Below, one piece after another: positions 1 to 9,217 of a stretch of DNA of 64,000 nt (the first letter of the stretch is position 1; each line of letters opens with the position of its first letter). The notes under the pieces are model-generated. The model was not told the origin of the DNA. It made no database searches and worked only from the letters and a program-made list of their open reading frames with translations. A program made the position numbers and the translations under genes. Origin of the DNA: Butyrivibrio sp. FCS014 (GTDB lineage: Bacteria; Bacillota; Clostridia; Lachnospirales; Lachnospiraceae); contig NZ_JAHA01000003.1 of assembly GCF_000526935.1 (NCBI RefSeq), forward strand, positions 186,001 to 250,000. Direction: 5' to 3'.

Positions 1-1379
1 AAAGAGCAGTGAACAACGGGGTTAAGAACCTTATCGTTCAGCCAACACACCTTATGCATGGTGCAGAGTATGACGAGCTTGTTGATACCCTGGGAAATTA
101 CTCCGATAAGTTTGAAAATGTTTATGTATCAGAGCCTCTTCTTGGCGAGGTTGGCAAGGACGCCAGCATTGTCAATGATGACAAGAAGACCGTGGCAGAA
201 GCTGTTGTAAAGGCTACAGTTGAGGAGTCTTCCTATGATTCTCTGGATGCAGCAGCGCAGGATGGCACAGCAATTGTCTATATAGGACACGGCACATCCC
301 ATGCAGCTAAGGTTACCTATTCCCAGATGCAGACTCAGATGAACGATCTTGGATATGAGAACGTATTTGTCGGAACCGTTGAGGGTGAACCTGAAGAGAC
401 TTCCTGCGAGAGCATCATCGATGCTGTTCATGAGGCAGGTTACACAAAGGTTGTCATGAGACCTCTTATGGTTGTTGCGGGAGACCATGCCAACAACGAT
501 ATGGCAGGAGACGATGAGGATTCCTGGAAGTCATTGTTTAACACATCAGGATACTTCGAGAGTGTAGAATGCCAGATTGCAGGTCTTGGAAGAATAGAGG
601 AGGTTCAGAAATTATATATCGATCACCTTAACAGTGTTTCCGGAAATTTTAATATTGCCGGCACTGATGGCAGTGCTTCCGGAGAACTTAAGGACGGAAC
701 CTACCTTGCAGACTTTGATACCGATGGTTCCATGTTCCATGTAAATGAAGTATGCGAGGGAAAGGGTACACTTACAGTTAAGAACGGCGAGATGACAATC
801 CATATTGTTATGCCTTCAAAGAATACCGTAAGTCTCTTTGAAGGATCTGCCGAGGATGCCCAGAAGGACGGAGCAAAGCTCATCGAAGCTACCGTGGAGG
901 AAGTAACCTACAGTGATGGTCTCACTGAAGAAGTAAATGCCTTTGACGTTCCCGTTCCCTATCTTGACAAAGAGTTTGATCTTGCCCTGGTAGGAACAAA
1001 GGGAAAGTGGTATGACCATAAGGTTAAGGTCTCAAATCCCGAAGCTGCGGAAGCTGCAGCAGATGTTAAGGATGGTGAGTACACCATAGAAGTTACCATG
1101 GAAGGCGGTTCAGGAAAGGCTACCATCGAGTCTCCCACAAAACTTGTGGTTAAGGGCGGCAAGATGACAGCAACTATTACCTGGAGCAGCCCCAACTACG
1201 ACTACATGCTTGTAGACGGACAGAAGTATGAGCCGGTTAATACCGAGGGTAATTCCGTATTTGAGATCCCTGTAGGTGCTCTTGATAAGGATCTTACAGT
1301 GATAGGCGACACCACAGCAATGAGTAAGCCTCACGAGGTTGAGTACACACTCAATTTTAAATCCGACTCCATGAAGTGA
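1..1379 (+). CDS. cbiK: Sirohydrochlorin cobaltochelatase CbiK with two extra C-terminal beta-rich domains (5' partial)
   Basis: CbiK inserts Co2+ into sirohydrochlorin, the entry step of the anaerobic cobalamin pathway. The reading frame is open to the window edge, so the N-terminus is missing; the GTG at 9 is not the true start. Numbering from that GTG, residues 8-17 (VQPTHLMHGA) and the two metal-site regions GHGTSH (His94, His98) and VAGDH (His160), followed by an SWK motif, match CbiK. The chelatase part ends near residue 220. Two further domains follow (about 225-346 and 352-456). The second has the pattern WSS-x-x-YDYM-x-VDG and ends in TAMS-x-PHE-x-x-Y, which I associate with iron-transport-associated (NEAT-like) extracellular domains; this family call is from memory. 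Such domains suggest an extracytoplasmic enzyme, but any signal peptide lies outside the window. An ABC importer for a related ligand follows directly. Confidence 0.85.
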   Translation, partial: RAVNNGVKNLIVQPTHLMHGAEYDELVDTLGNYSDKFENVYVSEPLLGEVGKDASIVNDDKKTVAEAVVKATVEESSYDSLDAAAQDGTAIVYIGHGTSHAAKVTYSQMQTQMNDLGYENVFVGTVEGEPEETSCESIIDAVHEAGYTKVVMRPLMVVAGDHANNDMAGDDEDSWKSLFNTSGYFESVECQIAGLGRIEEVQKLYIDHLNSVSGNFNIAGTDGSASGELKDGTYLADFDTDGSMFHVNEVCEGKGTLTVKNGEMTIHIVMPSKNTVSLFEGSAEDAQKDGAKLIEATVEEVTYSDGLTEEVNAFDVPVPYLDKEFDLALVGTKGKWYDHKVKVSNPEAAEAAADVKDGEYTIEVTMEGGSGKATIESPTKLVVKGGKMTATITWSSPNYDYMLVDGQKYEPVNTEGNSVFEIPVGALDKDLTVIGDTTAMSKPHEVEYTLNFKSDSMK

Positions 1380-1404
1380 TAGTCAGATGGGAATAGCACC
1401 ATAA

Positions 1405-2574
1405 ATGAATCAAAAGTTATCTGATAGTTTTAAAAAAATATGTACAGCTCTTTTCCCGGCTCTTATCGCGCTGGTCCTTATGACCGCCTGCGGTAAGGGT
1501 CCGGATAGTGCTGTTACCACAAGCAGGAAGACCGGAGAGCTGGAGCTGAAATATGCTGACCAGCTCTTTGTGGATTTTTATGAGGGTGGATATACACATA
1601 TCCATATTGAGGACGGCACGGATTATGTGCTTATTCCTGAGGGGCAAAGTGAGAGTGATCTTGGGCTTAGTAATCCTGTTATTATTCATCAGCCTCTTAA
1701 GGACATATATCTGGCAGCATCTTCCGCCATGGACTTTTTTGTGACTCTGGACAGCCTTGACAGTATAAAGAGCTGCTCCACCAGCGCCGCGGACTATTCC
1801 ATAGACGAGGTCAAAAAAGCCATGGAAGAAGGAAGGATCGAGTACGTGGGCAAGTACAGTGCCCCGGATTATGAGCGCATCATAAGCTCTGACTGCAACA
1901 TCGCCATAGAATCCACCATGATCACCCACAGTCCCGAGATAAAGGAAGAACTCACAAGGCTTGGGATCCCGGTGATGGTAGAAAGATCAAGCTACGAGAA
2001 AAACCCCATGGGACGACTTGAATGGGTTAAGCTCTACGGCGTTCTTTTGGGAAAACAGAAGGAAGCGGAAGATTTTTTTGACGCCCAGGAGGATAAGCTC
2101 TTTGAGGTGAATTCCGCTCTTACGGAAGTCTCTGCAAACAGTGAAGATAAGCCTTCCGTTGCATTCTTTTACATATCCTCAAACGGATACGTTAACGTTA
2201 GAAAACCCGGAGATTATGTCTCTTCAATGATAGAAATGGCAGGAGGACAGTATTGTCTTTCTGACCTTAAGGTGGAAAATGAAAACGCCCTTTCAACAAT
2301 GAATATTAATTGGGAAGACTTCTATGAACTTGCCCATGATGCTGATATTCTTATATATAACGGGACTATTGAGGGAGAGCTCTCCTCGGTGGAGGACCTG
2401 ATAGACAAGAATCCTCTTTTTGCTGATTTCAAGGCAGTGAAAGAAGGAAAGGTCTACAGCACCAATGCGGACATGTTTCAGAAGAGCAGCAGCATCGTGG
2501 ATGTTGTTGTGGACATGTATAAGGTCATAAGCGGGCAGGGCGGCGCCGACCTTAAGTACATTATCAAATTGTAA
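1405..2574 (+). CDS. ABC transporter substrate-binding lipoprotein, BtuF/FecB type
   Basis: This is the extracellular binding component of the importer encoded by the next two genes. Residues 12-28 form a hydrophobic signal segment ending in lipobox LMTAC, giving a lipidated Cys29. The mature part has the two-lobe layout of the cluster VIII (BtuF/FhuD/FecB) family, with lobes joined by a long helix around residues 200-230. The ligand cannot be read from sequence. Position between cbiK and cbiP favours a corrinoid, a cobalt complex or another tetrapyrrole; heme or siderophore is the alternative. The start ATG at 1405 lies 25 nt after cbiK with only a weak ribosome binding site, so it may be translationally coupled to cbiK. 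Confidence 0.85.
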   Translation: MNQKLSDSFKKICTALFPALIALVLMTACGKGPDSAVTTSRKTGELELKYADQLFVDFYEGGYTHIHIEDGTDYVLIPEGQSESDLGLSNPVIIHQPLKDIYLAASSAMDFFVTLDSLDSIKSCSTSAADYSIDEVKKAMEEGRIEYVGKYSAPDYERIISSDCNIAIESTMITHSPEIKEELTRLGIPVMVERSSYEKNPMGRLEWVKLYGVLLGKQKEAEDFFDAQEDKLFEVNSALTEVSANSEDKPSVAFFYISSNGYVNVRKPGDYVSSMIEMAGGQYCLSDLKVENENALSTMNINWEDFYELAHDADILIYNGTIEGELSSVEDLIDKNPLFADFKAVKEGKVYSTNADMFQKSSSIVDVVVDMYKVISGQGGADLKYIIKL

Positions 2575-2587
2575 CTTTGGAGCATCC

Positions 2588-3592
2588 ATGAAAAGACATT
2601 GTATTCTATATGCAATCTTAATAATACTGGTACTGCTGCTGATGGTGCTCTGTATCTGTGTTGGCAGCGTGGACATCAGCCCTTTTGAGATACTGCATCT
2701 TTTTGCCTCAGGAGATCACAGCACCACGGCAGGAAAGATCCTGTTTGACATAAGACTTCCAAGAACGGTGGAGGCACTGTTTCTGGGAGGAGCTCTTGCT
2801 CTTTCAGGGTATCTTTTGCAGACCTTTTTCTCAAACCCCATTGCCGGCCCATACATCCTTGGCATCTCTTCGGGGGCGAAGCTCGTGGTGGCGCTTCTTA
2901 TGGTGGCTTCTCTTAAGGCAGGATTTGTCATGAACTCCTGGATGCTGATCGTATCTGCCTTTGCAGGGTCCCTCATCGCAACCGGATTTGTGCTGGCTGT
3001 TTCCACAAGAGTAAGATCCATGTCGGTCCTTGTTGTCTGCGGCGTAATGGTGGGGTATATCTGTTCAGCGGTTACTGAGCTTTTGGTGACCTTTGCCGAC
3101 GATGTAAACATTGTGAATCTTCACAACTGGGCTCTTGGAACCTTTTCCTCAGCGGCCTGGAGAGATGCTTTTTACTACATTCCAATCTCAATGGCAGGTC
3201 TTATTGCTGCCTTTATGATATCCAAGACCATGGAAGCCTATATGTATGGCGAGAATTATGCCACAACCCTTGGCATAAATGTCAGGGCCTTCAGAACAGT
3301 ACTGATAATATTGTCCAGTATCCTTTCGGCAACGGTCACAGCCTTTGCGGGACCAGTGTCATTTGTGGGAATAGCTATGCCCCATGTGGCAAGACTCCTT
3401 TTTAAATCCGGAAGACCAAAGGTTATAATACCGGCATCTTTCCTTATGGGAAGTGCATTCTGTCTTTTCAGTGACCTTATTGCCAGAAGCCTCTTTTCCC
3501 CAACGGAGCTGTCCATCAGCACGGTGACGGCAATCTTTGGAGCTCCCGTGGTGGTATCCATGATGATAGGCAGGAGGAAACAGTATGGCTGA
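2588..3592 (+). CDS. ABC transporter permease, BtuC/FecCD family
   Basis: Membrane-spanning subunit of the importer. The 334-residue protein is almost entirely hydrophobic, with about nine or ten predicted membrane segments, as in BtuC and FecCD permeases. Family signatures are visible: RLPRTVEALFLGGALALSGY near the N-terminus, PYILGISSGAK after it, and the loop GPVSFVGIAMPHVARLL in the second half, which contacts the ATPase. It begins 13 nt after the lipoprotein gene and its last codons overlap the ATPase gene by 8 bp, so the three genes form one transport unit. Confidence 0.93.
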   Translation: MKRHCILYAILIILVLLLMVLCICVGSVDISPFEILHLFASGDHSTTAGKILFDIRLPRTVEALFLGGALALSGYLLQTFFSNPIAGPYILGISSGAKLVVALLMVASLKAGFVMNSWMLIVSAFAGSLIATGFVLAVSTRVRSMSVLVVCGVMVGYICSAVTELLVTFADDVNIVNLHNWALGTFSSAAWRDAFYYIPISMAGLIAAFMISKTMEAYMYGENYATTLGINVRAFRTVLIILSSILSATVTAFAGPVSFVGIAMPHVARLLFKSGRPKVIIPASFLMGSAFCLFSDLIARSLFSPTELSISTVTAIFGAPVVVSMMIGRRKQYG

Positions 3593-4337
3593 GATACAAT
3601 TTGAAAAAGTTTCCCTTGGATATCAGAAAAAAGAGCTGCTTAAAGACATTGACCTTTCGGTGGATAAAGGAAAGATCACAGCCCTTATCGGCCCCAACGG
3701 TGCGGGCAAATCCACTATCCTTAAGGCGGCCGCAGGGCTCCTTGATCCTATGAAGGGCAGGATCCTTATCAAGGGAAAAGAGCTGCAAGAATATAAGAGC
3801 AGTGACCTGGCGAGGATAATGTCCGTGATGCTGACAGAAAAGGTTGCTTCGGACTATGAGACCTGCTTTGATGTGGTAAGAGTCGGTCGCTTCCAATACA
3901 CGGATATGTTCGGAAGGCTGACAAAAGAAGATAAAGAGGCAATAGACCGGGCAATGGAGATGATCGGAGTAAAAAACCTTGCAGGCAGGCTGTTTAAGAG
4001 TCTCTCCGACGGTCAGAAGCAGAGGGTGCTTCTTGCAAGGGCAATTGTGTCTGATCCGCAGATCCTCATACTTGATGAGCCCACCAGCTTTCTTGATATG
4101 GGATATAAGACCGAGTTCTTCGATGTACTTAAGGCGTATGTGGCAGAAAGAGAAGCCTGCGTTCTTATCTCCATGCATGAGATAGAACTGGTGAAGAAGG
4201 TGGCGGATGTTGCCGTTTCCATAACCCATGATAATAAACTGGAAAAGTGCGGAAACCCCGGGGATATACTGACACCGGAGTACCTGGAACAGCTCTTTTC
4301 CATGAGCAGCGGAAAATATAAAGAATACTATGAGTAA
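3585..4337 (+). CDS. ABC transporter ATP-binding protein, BtuD/FecE family
   Basis: ATPase subunit of the importer. Walker A is GPNGAGKST (residues 36-44), the ABC signature is LSDGQKQR (140-147), Walker B is LILDEP (161-166), and the switch histidine lies in SMHE near residue 197. At 250 residues it has the usual length for FecE/BtuD. The start overlaps the permease stop by 8 bp, and its own stop overlaps the start of cbiP by 8 bp, which ties corrinoid or tetrapyrrole import to the biosynthetic genes at the translational level. Confidence 0.95.
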   Translation: MAEIQFEKVSLGYQKKELLKDIDLSVDKGKITALIGPNGAGKSTILKAAAGLLDPMKGRILIKGKELQEYKSSDLARIMSVMLTEKVASDYETCFDVVRVGRFQYTDMFGRLTKEDKEAIDRAMEMIGVKNLAGRLFKSLSDGQKQRVLLARAIVSDPQILILDEPTSFLDMGYKTEFFDVLKAYVAEREACVLISMHEIELVKKVADVAVSITHDNKLEKCGNPGDILTPEYLEQLFSMSSGKYKEYYE

Positions 4338-5838
4338 TGATAAGAGAAGACCAAAGTTCATAATGGTACAGGGCACCATGTCAAACGCGGGAAAGAGCCT
4401 TCTTGTGGCGGGGCTTTGCCGGGTCCTTAAAAAGGACGGCTTTAAGGTGGCTCCCTTTAAATCCCAGAACATGGCCCTTAATTCCTGCATCACTGAGGAT
4501 GGGCTGGAGATGGGAAGAGCGCAGGTAATGCAGGCCCAGGCCGCCGGGATTAAGCCCTCGGTATACATGAACCCCATCCTTCTTAAGCCCACAGACGATG
4601 TGGGAAGCCAGGTGATTGTTAACGGCAAAGTCGTTGGCAACATGAAGGCCAGGGACTACTTTGAATACAAGAAGCAGCTGGTGCCGGATATCCTGGCCGC
4701 TGTAGATAAGCTCTCGGAAGAATATGAGGTGATAGTAATCGAGGGCGCCGGTTCTCCTGCAGAGATCAACTTAAAAGAGAACGACATAGTAAATATGGGA
4801 ATGGCCGGGCTTGTGGATTCACCTGTAATACTTGTGGGTGACATTGACAGAGGCGGGGTTTTTGCCCAGCTCTACGGTACAGTGGAACTTCTTGAACCCG
4901 GGGAAAAGAGCCGGATAAAGGGGCTTGTGATCAACAAATTTCGCGGAGATAAGAGCATCCTTGATCCCGGCATTGAGATGATAGAAGAAAAGACAGGGAT
5001 AAAGGTCGTGGGAGTTTTGCCCTACGGTGATTTTAAGCTGGAGGATGAGGATTCCCTGACGGAGCGCTTTGACAAGGCAGACCGCGGCCTTATAGACATT
5101 GCGGTCATAAGGCTTCCTCATATTTCCAATTTCACAGACTTTAATGTCTTTGATGAGTATGACGAGGTATCGGTCAGGTATGTTACAAGCGCAAGGGACC
5201 TTGGCAACCCCGATATCATAATGCTCCCCGGAAGCAAGAGCACTATTGCAGATCTTAAGTGGCTTATTGAGCGGGGCTTTGAAACTGCCATAAGAAAGTA
5301 TGAAGGATCCGGCGGAATTGTTTTTGGCATCTGCGGAGGTTTTCAGATGCTTGGGGAAGATGTCTGCGATCCTGATGGAGTTGAGAGCGGCGGCAGCATA
5401 AGGGGACTTGGACTTCTTCCTATTTCCACAACCCTTACAGGTGGTAAGGTGAGGAGCCTTACTGAGGGCGTTGTGGAGGAGCCGACAGGTCTTTTGTCCG
5501 GATTAAAAGGGAAAAGATACAGCGGCTACGAGATACATATGGGTAAGACGGTTCTTGCAGAAGGTGCGCAGGCAATGCCCTTTACAGCCGGCGGGACAGG
5601 ATACTGCAAAGGCAATGTCTACGGAACCTATATCCACGGCTTTTTTGACGAGGCGGAAATTGTCAGGGAGATGGTGGAGAGACTGGCAGCCAAAAAGGGA
5701 GTGAGCCTTTCAAAAAACAATCCGGAAAGCTATGAAAAGTTCCGGGAAAAACAGTTTGATAAGCTGGCGGACATGATAAGAAAGTACATGGACATGGATG
5801 CCATATACAGGATGATCGGAATAGATAAGAATGAGTGA
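4330..5838 (+). CDS. cbiP: Cobyric acid synthase (CbiP/CobQ)
   Basis: Glutamine-dependent amidase that adds amides to side chains b, d, e and g of (adenosyl)cobyrinic acid a,c-diamide to give cobyric acid. The N-terminal dethiobiotin-synthetase-like ATP domain opens with [12 protein letters not shown] (about residues 12-23). The C-terminal class I glutamine amidotransferase domain shows FGICGGFQ with nucleophile Cys335 and YIHGFF with His436. Length 502 is normal. It overlaps the ABC ATPase upstream and cobT downstream by 8 bp each. I use the name cbiP because the rest of the pathway is the anaerobic cbi type; cobQ is equivalent. Confidence 0.95.
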   Translation: MSNDKRRPKFIMVQGTMSNAGKSLLVAGLCRVLKKDGFKVAPFKSQNMALNSCITEDGLEMGRAQVMQAQAAGIKPSVYMNPILLKPTDDVGSQVIVNGKVVGNMKARDYFEYKKQLVPDILAAVDKLSEEYEVIVIEGAGSPAEINLKENDIVNMGMAGLVDSPVILVGDIDRGGVFAQLYGTVELLEPGEKSRIKGLVINKFRGDKSILDPGIEMIEEKTGIKVVGVLPYGDFKLEDEDSLTERFDKADRGLIDIAVIRLPHISNFTDFNVFDEYDEVSVRYVTSARDLGNPDIIMLPGSKSTIADLKWLIERGFETAIRKYEGSGGIVFGICGGFQMLGEDVCDPDGVESGGSIRGLGLLPISTTLTGGKVRSLTEGVVEEPTGLLSGLKGKRYSGYEIHMGKTVLAEGAQAMPFTAGGTGYCKGNVYGTYIHGFFDEAEIVREMVERLAAKKGVSLSKNNPESYEKFREKQFDKLADMIRKYMDMDAIYRMIGIDKNE

Positions 5839-6931
5839 TTTTAGAGACAGTCTTTCCCTGGAGGAGCTGCTTTCTCTTAAGGCAGGTGTTCCGGACGGGA
5901 AAATCTACAACAGCATAAAGAAGAGGTGGGACGGGATTTCAAAGCCCATCGACGGCCTCGGAGACTTTGAAGAAGTCATCTGCAGGATCGGGGCTATTCA
6001 GGGCAGGGAATTGCCAAGTCTTGATAACAGGTATGTTGTGATCATGTGCGCCGATAACGGCATTGTTGACGAGGGAGTATCCCAGACCGGGAAGGAAGTC
6101 ACTTATCAGGTGGCAAGGATGCTGGGAGAAGGCACAAGCACTGCAAATACCCTGGCTAAAAAGGCAGCTGCAAAGGTCATGGCTGTGGACATGGGAATTG
6201 ATTGCAGGGATGAGATCCCGGGAGTTCTTCCCCTTAAGGTTGCAGAAGGAACCGGAGATTTCCTTAAGGAAAATGCCATGACTAAAAAGCAGGGTCTCAT
6301 GGCCATAGGTTCCGGAATCGACCGGGCAAAGACTCTTAAGGGAATGGGCGCAGACATTGTTGTATCCGGAGAAATGGGGATAGGCAATACCACAACTGCT
6401 GCAGCGCTCCTTTCACTTCTTACCGGAGATGACGGAAGCTCTTTTGTCGGAAGAGGGGCAGGCCTTGATGATAATGGGCTTATGCGGAAGAAGGAAGTTA
6501 TTCTTGAAGCAGTAAAAAAGTACGGAGACGGTAAGCCTTCACTTGATGACAAAGATAGGGCCTTTAAATATCTTTGCGAAGTGGGCGGCTTTGATATAGC
6601 AGGGCTTTGCGGGCTGTTTATCGGCTGCGGCATATATGAACTCCCCGTAGTTATCGACGGAGTGATAACGGCGGTGGCGGCTCTTTTGGCAAAGTGTTTT
6701 GTTCCGGGAACGGAGAAGTACATGATAGCGGCCCATAAAGGCAGGGAGAAGGGGCTTTCAAAGGCCCTGGAACTGCTCAGGCAAAGACCTTTCATCGGCG
6801 GGAATATGGCCCTGGGAGAGGGGACAGGAGGCATAATGCTTCTTCCCCTTCTGGACCTTGCGCTGGATTTTTATAAGTCTGCATCTACCTTTGAGGCAGG
6901 CGGGATCAGGGAGTATACGAGATTTTCATGA
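5831..6931 (+). CDS. cobT: Nicotinate-nucleotide--dimethylbenzimidazole phosphoribosyltransferase CobT
   Basis: CobT transfers ribose phosphate from nicotinate mononucleotide to the lower-ligand base, forming alpha-ribazole phosphate. Family motifs seen are [14 protein letters not shown] near residue 75, [12 protein letters not shown] near 185, and the C-terminal MALGEGTGG, whose Glu is the likely catalytic base by comparison with Salmonella CobT. Length 366 is typical. The start overlaps cbiP by 8 bp and the stop overlaps cobU by 4 bp (ATGA). No bza-type genes for making dimethylbenzimidazole are in the window, so the base used is unknown. Confidence 0.95.
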   Translation: MSDFRDSLSLEELLSLKAGVPDGKIYNSIKKRWDGISKPIDGLGDFEEVICRIGAIQGRELPSLDNRYVVIMCADNGIVDEGVSQTGKEVTYQVARMLGEGTSTANTLAKKAAAKVMAVDMGIDCRDEIPGVLPLKVAEGTGDFLKENAMTKKQGLMAIGSGIDRAKTLKGMGADIVVSGEMGIGNTTTAAALLSLLTGDDGSSFVGRGAGLDDNGLMRKKEVILEAVKKYGDGKPSLDDKDRAFKYLCEVGGFDIAGLCGLFIGCGIYELPVVIDGVITAVAALLAKCFVPGTEKYMIAAHKGREKGLSKALELLRQRPFIGGNMALGEGTGGIMLLPLLDLALDFYKSASTFEAGGIREYTRFS

Positions 6932-7422
6932 TGACACTGGTAGTCGGCCGCCCCGGAAGCGGCAAATCGAAACTGGCTGAAGATATAGTTCTGGAGCTTT
7001 CAAAGGGTCAAAGAAGGATATACATTGCCACCATGATCCCCTTCGGGGAAGACGGGCAAAGACGCATCGAAAGACACAGAAAGCTGAGGGAAGGCAAAGG
7101 GTTTGAAACTGTGGAATGCCCTGTGGATCTTTACAGCATAAGCGGACTTGAGGGCTCGGTATGCCTTCTTGAATGCGTATCAAATCTTGTGGGAAACGAG
7201 ATGCACGAAGAGGAGAAAACGACCTGGAGCGCCAGGAAAGTTGCAGACTTTGTATTTGAGGAGATCCTTGATGTGAAAGAGCGGGCATCGGAGATTGTTG
7301 TTGTTACCAATGAATTTGAAGAGGAAGAGGGCTTTGATGAAGAGACCCTGAGATACATAGAGATTACCGGCCTTGTAAATGAGAAGCTTAAGGCCGCAGC
7401 AGACAGAGTTGTGGAGGTATGA
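6928..7422 (+). CDS. cobU: Adenosylcobinamide kinase / guanylyltransferase CobU
   Basis: CobU phosphorylates adenosylcobinamide and then transfers GMP to it, activating it for attachment of the nucleotide loop. P-loop GRPGSGKS occupies residues 7-14. The motif RRIERHRKLRE contains His50, equivalent to the guanylylated His of Salmonella CobU. A stretch around VVVTNEF matches the family's VSNEVG motif in weakened form, and the C-terminus (NEKLKAAADRVVEV) is shorter than in enterobacterial CobU (164 versus about 180 residues). It starts inside the cobT stop codon. Confidence 0.88.
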   Translation: MMTLVVGRPGSGKSKLAEDIVLELSKGQRRIYIATMIPFGEDGQRRIERHRKLREGKGFETVECPVDLYSISGLEGSVCLLECVSNLVGNEMHEEEKTTWSARKVADFVFEEILDVKERASEIVVVTNEFEEEEGFDEETLRYIEITGLVNEKLKAAADRVVEV

Positions 7423-7431
7423 CAGGAATTT

Positions 7432-8208
7432 ATGGTGTTTATTAGAAATCTTGTGGTGGCGTTTTCGCTGTACTCGAAAATCCCAATGCCGCATTTTGAG
7501 TGGAAGGAAGAGGACATGAAATACAACCTGGCTTTTCTTCCATTGGTGGGGGCAGTTATCGGAGCTATCGAGTATTTGCTTATAAGAAAGGCCTTTAGGT
7601 TCAATCTTCCCATGGTGGCAGTGATGGCCTTTGCCGGCCTTGTGCCGCTTATTGTTACGGGAGGATTTCACCTGGATGGCTTCATGGATACCCAGGATGC
7701 TTTTAAGTCCTACAAGTCCCCCGAAGAGAAGCTTAAGATATTGGAAGATCCTCACATCGGAGCCTTTGCTGTGATCAGTCTTCTTAGTTATGTGCTTGTA
7801 TGGATAGGAGCTCTTTCCATAGTGATATGGAGATTTTCGGATACAGGGATCATCTTTTTTTGCATGAGCTTTGTGTTATCAAGGATCATGACCGGCCTTT
7901 GCAGCCTTAGCTTTGAGAAAGCCAAAAAGGACGGAATGCTGAGCACCGAGACCAAAAGTGCAGGGAAGGGATGTAAGTATGCACTGATTGCACAGCTTCT
8001 GGTATGCGCAGCCTTTTTACTCTGTGTAAATGCTGCACTTACGGTGCTTATGGCTGCATCGACGGCTCTTTTTACTGCATATTATTACAGAAAGACTAAG
8101 AGGGAATTTGGCGGAGTAACAGGAGATACGGCAGGGTACTATCTGGTCTTCACAGAAGGCCTGATGGTGGCGTTGCTTGCATTGTTCCTTAGCCTTCCCC
8201 TTGGGTAA
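7432..8208 (+). CDS. cobS: Adenosylcobinamide-GDP ribazoletransferase CobS
   Basis: Integral membrane cobalamin synthase that joins adenosylcobinamide-GDP and alpha-ribazole (or its phosphate). The diagnostic motif HLDGFMDTQDA near residue 81 supplies the acidic, metal-binding residues. It is followed by an EDPHIGAFA motif and about six hydrophobic segments. Length 258 is normal. The ATG at 7432 lies 9 nt after the cobU stop, and the next gene, cbiB, starts 5 nt after the cobS stop. Together CobU, CobT and CobS make the nucleotide loop. Confidence 0.93.
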   Translation: MVFIRNLVVAFSLYSKIPMPHFEWKEEDMKYNLAFLPLVGAVIGAIEYLLIRKAFRFNLPMVAVMAFAGLVPLIVTGGFHLDGFMDTQDAFKSYKSPEEKLKILEDPHIGAFAVISLLSYVLVWIGALSIVIWRFSDTGIIFFCMSFVLSRIMTGLCSLSFEKAKKDGMLSTETKSAGKGCKYALIAQLLVCAAFLLCVNAALTVLMAASTALFTAYYYRKTKREFGGVTGDTAGYYLVFTEGLMVALLALFLSLPLG

Positions 8209-8213
8209 AAGCT

Positions 8214-9197
8214 ATGGGAAATATCATCACATGCCATCTGCTTGCCTTTACGGCGGGCTTTATACTGGACCTTATCATCGGGGACCCTTACGGCATTCCC
8301 CATCCCATAAGGTGGATAGGGAGTTTTATATCCTTCCTTGAAAAGAGGCTGAGGGATGAGGAAGAAAAAGCGGGAAGCAAGAAGAACAGGCTAAGAGGGC
8401 TTATACTCTGGCTTCTTGTTATGGCTGTAACCATCTGCCTGACACTGGCCTTGGTATTTGTTTCCTACAGGATCCATTTTGTCTTGGGGATCATAATAGA
8501 GGCGATTCTTACCTGTTACTGCCTTGCGGCAAAAAGTCTTAAGAGCGAGAGCATGAAGGTATATGATGCTCTTTTGACAAAAGATATAGCTTCTTCCAGG
8601 AAGGCTGTTTCCATGATCGTGGGAAGAGACACGGCTTGTCTTGATGAAGCGGGAGTAACAAAAGCTGCGGTTGAAACCGTGGCTGAGAACACCTCCGATG
8701 GAGTTATAGCTCCGCTTCTGTATGCCTTTATCGGAGGGCCTGTTCTTGGAATGGCCTACAAGGCCGTAAATACCATGGATTCCATGATCGGATATCACAA
8801 TGACAGATATGAGGACTTTGGCTTTTTTGCGGCAAGGATAGATGATGTGTGTAATTTCCTGCCCGCAAGGATAAGTGCTCTTTTAATGATCGCAGGATGC
8901 ATGTTTCTTGGAAAAGAGTATGATGCGGCAGGAGCTTTCTTAATCTTTAAAAGAGACAGATACAACCACAAATCTCCCAACTCGGCCCAGACAGAGAGTG
9001 CTCTTGCGGGGGCACTGTCCATAAGGCTTGCGGGAGATGCCAGTTATTTTGGAAAGATTGTAAAAAAGCCCTTTATAGGAGATGACCTAAGGCCCATTGA
9101 ACCTGAGGATATAATAAGGGCCAACAAACTTATGTATATTACGGCTTTTCTGGCATTTATCATATGCGCAGTAATTCTTTTGATAATTGCCATGTAA
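8214..9197 (+). CDS. cbiB: Adenosylcobinamide-phosphate synthase CbiB
   Basis: Membrane enzyme that condenses cobyric acid with aminopropanol phosphate. It shows the CbiB signatures DLIIGDPYGIPHPIRWIG near the N-terminus, ETVAENTSDGVIAPLLYA in the middle, and HKSPNSAQTESALAGAL towards the C-terminus, with four to five hydrophobic segments. Length 327 is typical. The name cobD is also used for this family in aerobic organisms; here cbiB is preferred because the adjacent gene is the CobD decarboxylase that makes its aminopropanol phosphate substrate. Confidence 0.95.
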   Translation: MGNIITCHLLAFTAGFILDLIIGDPYGIPHPIRWIGSFISFLEKRLRDEEEKAGSKKNRLRGLILWLLVMAVTICLTLALVFVSYRIHFVLGIIIEAILTCYCLAAKSLKSESMKVYDALLTKDIASSRKAVSMIVGRDTACLDEAGVTKAAVETVAENTSDGVIAPLLYAFIGGPVLGMAYKAVNTMDSMIGYHNDRYEDFGFFAARIDDVCNFLPARISALLMIAGCMFLGKEYDAAGAFLIFKRDRYNHKSPNSAQTESALAGALSIRLAGDASYFGKIVKKPFIGDDLRPIEPEDIIRANKLMYITAFLAFIICAVILLIIAM

Positions 9198-9217
9198 AGC
9201 CACGGCAGGAATTTAGA

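Noticed and set aside
3516-4643. 375-codon minus-strand ORF over the ABC ATPase and cbiP start
   Set aside because: Antisense to two certain genes (Walker motifs and CbiP signature); its translation shows no recognisable protein and is a codon-bias shadow.
6106-6834. 242-codon minus-strand ORF within cobT
   Set aside because: Ser/Pro-rich low-quality translation typical of an antisense shadow of a biased gene.
9164-9217. Earlier start for cobD overlapping cbiB
   Set aside because: Adds 18 unconserved residues; ATG 9218 has AGGA 7 nt upstream and yields the usual MSAIHGGDIYR start.
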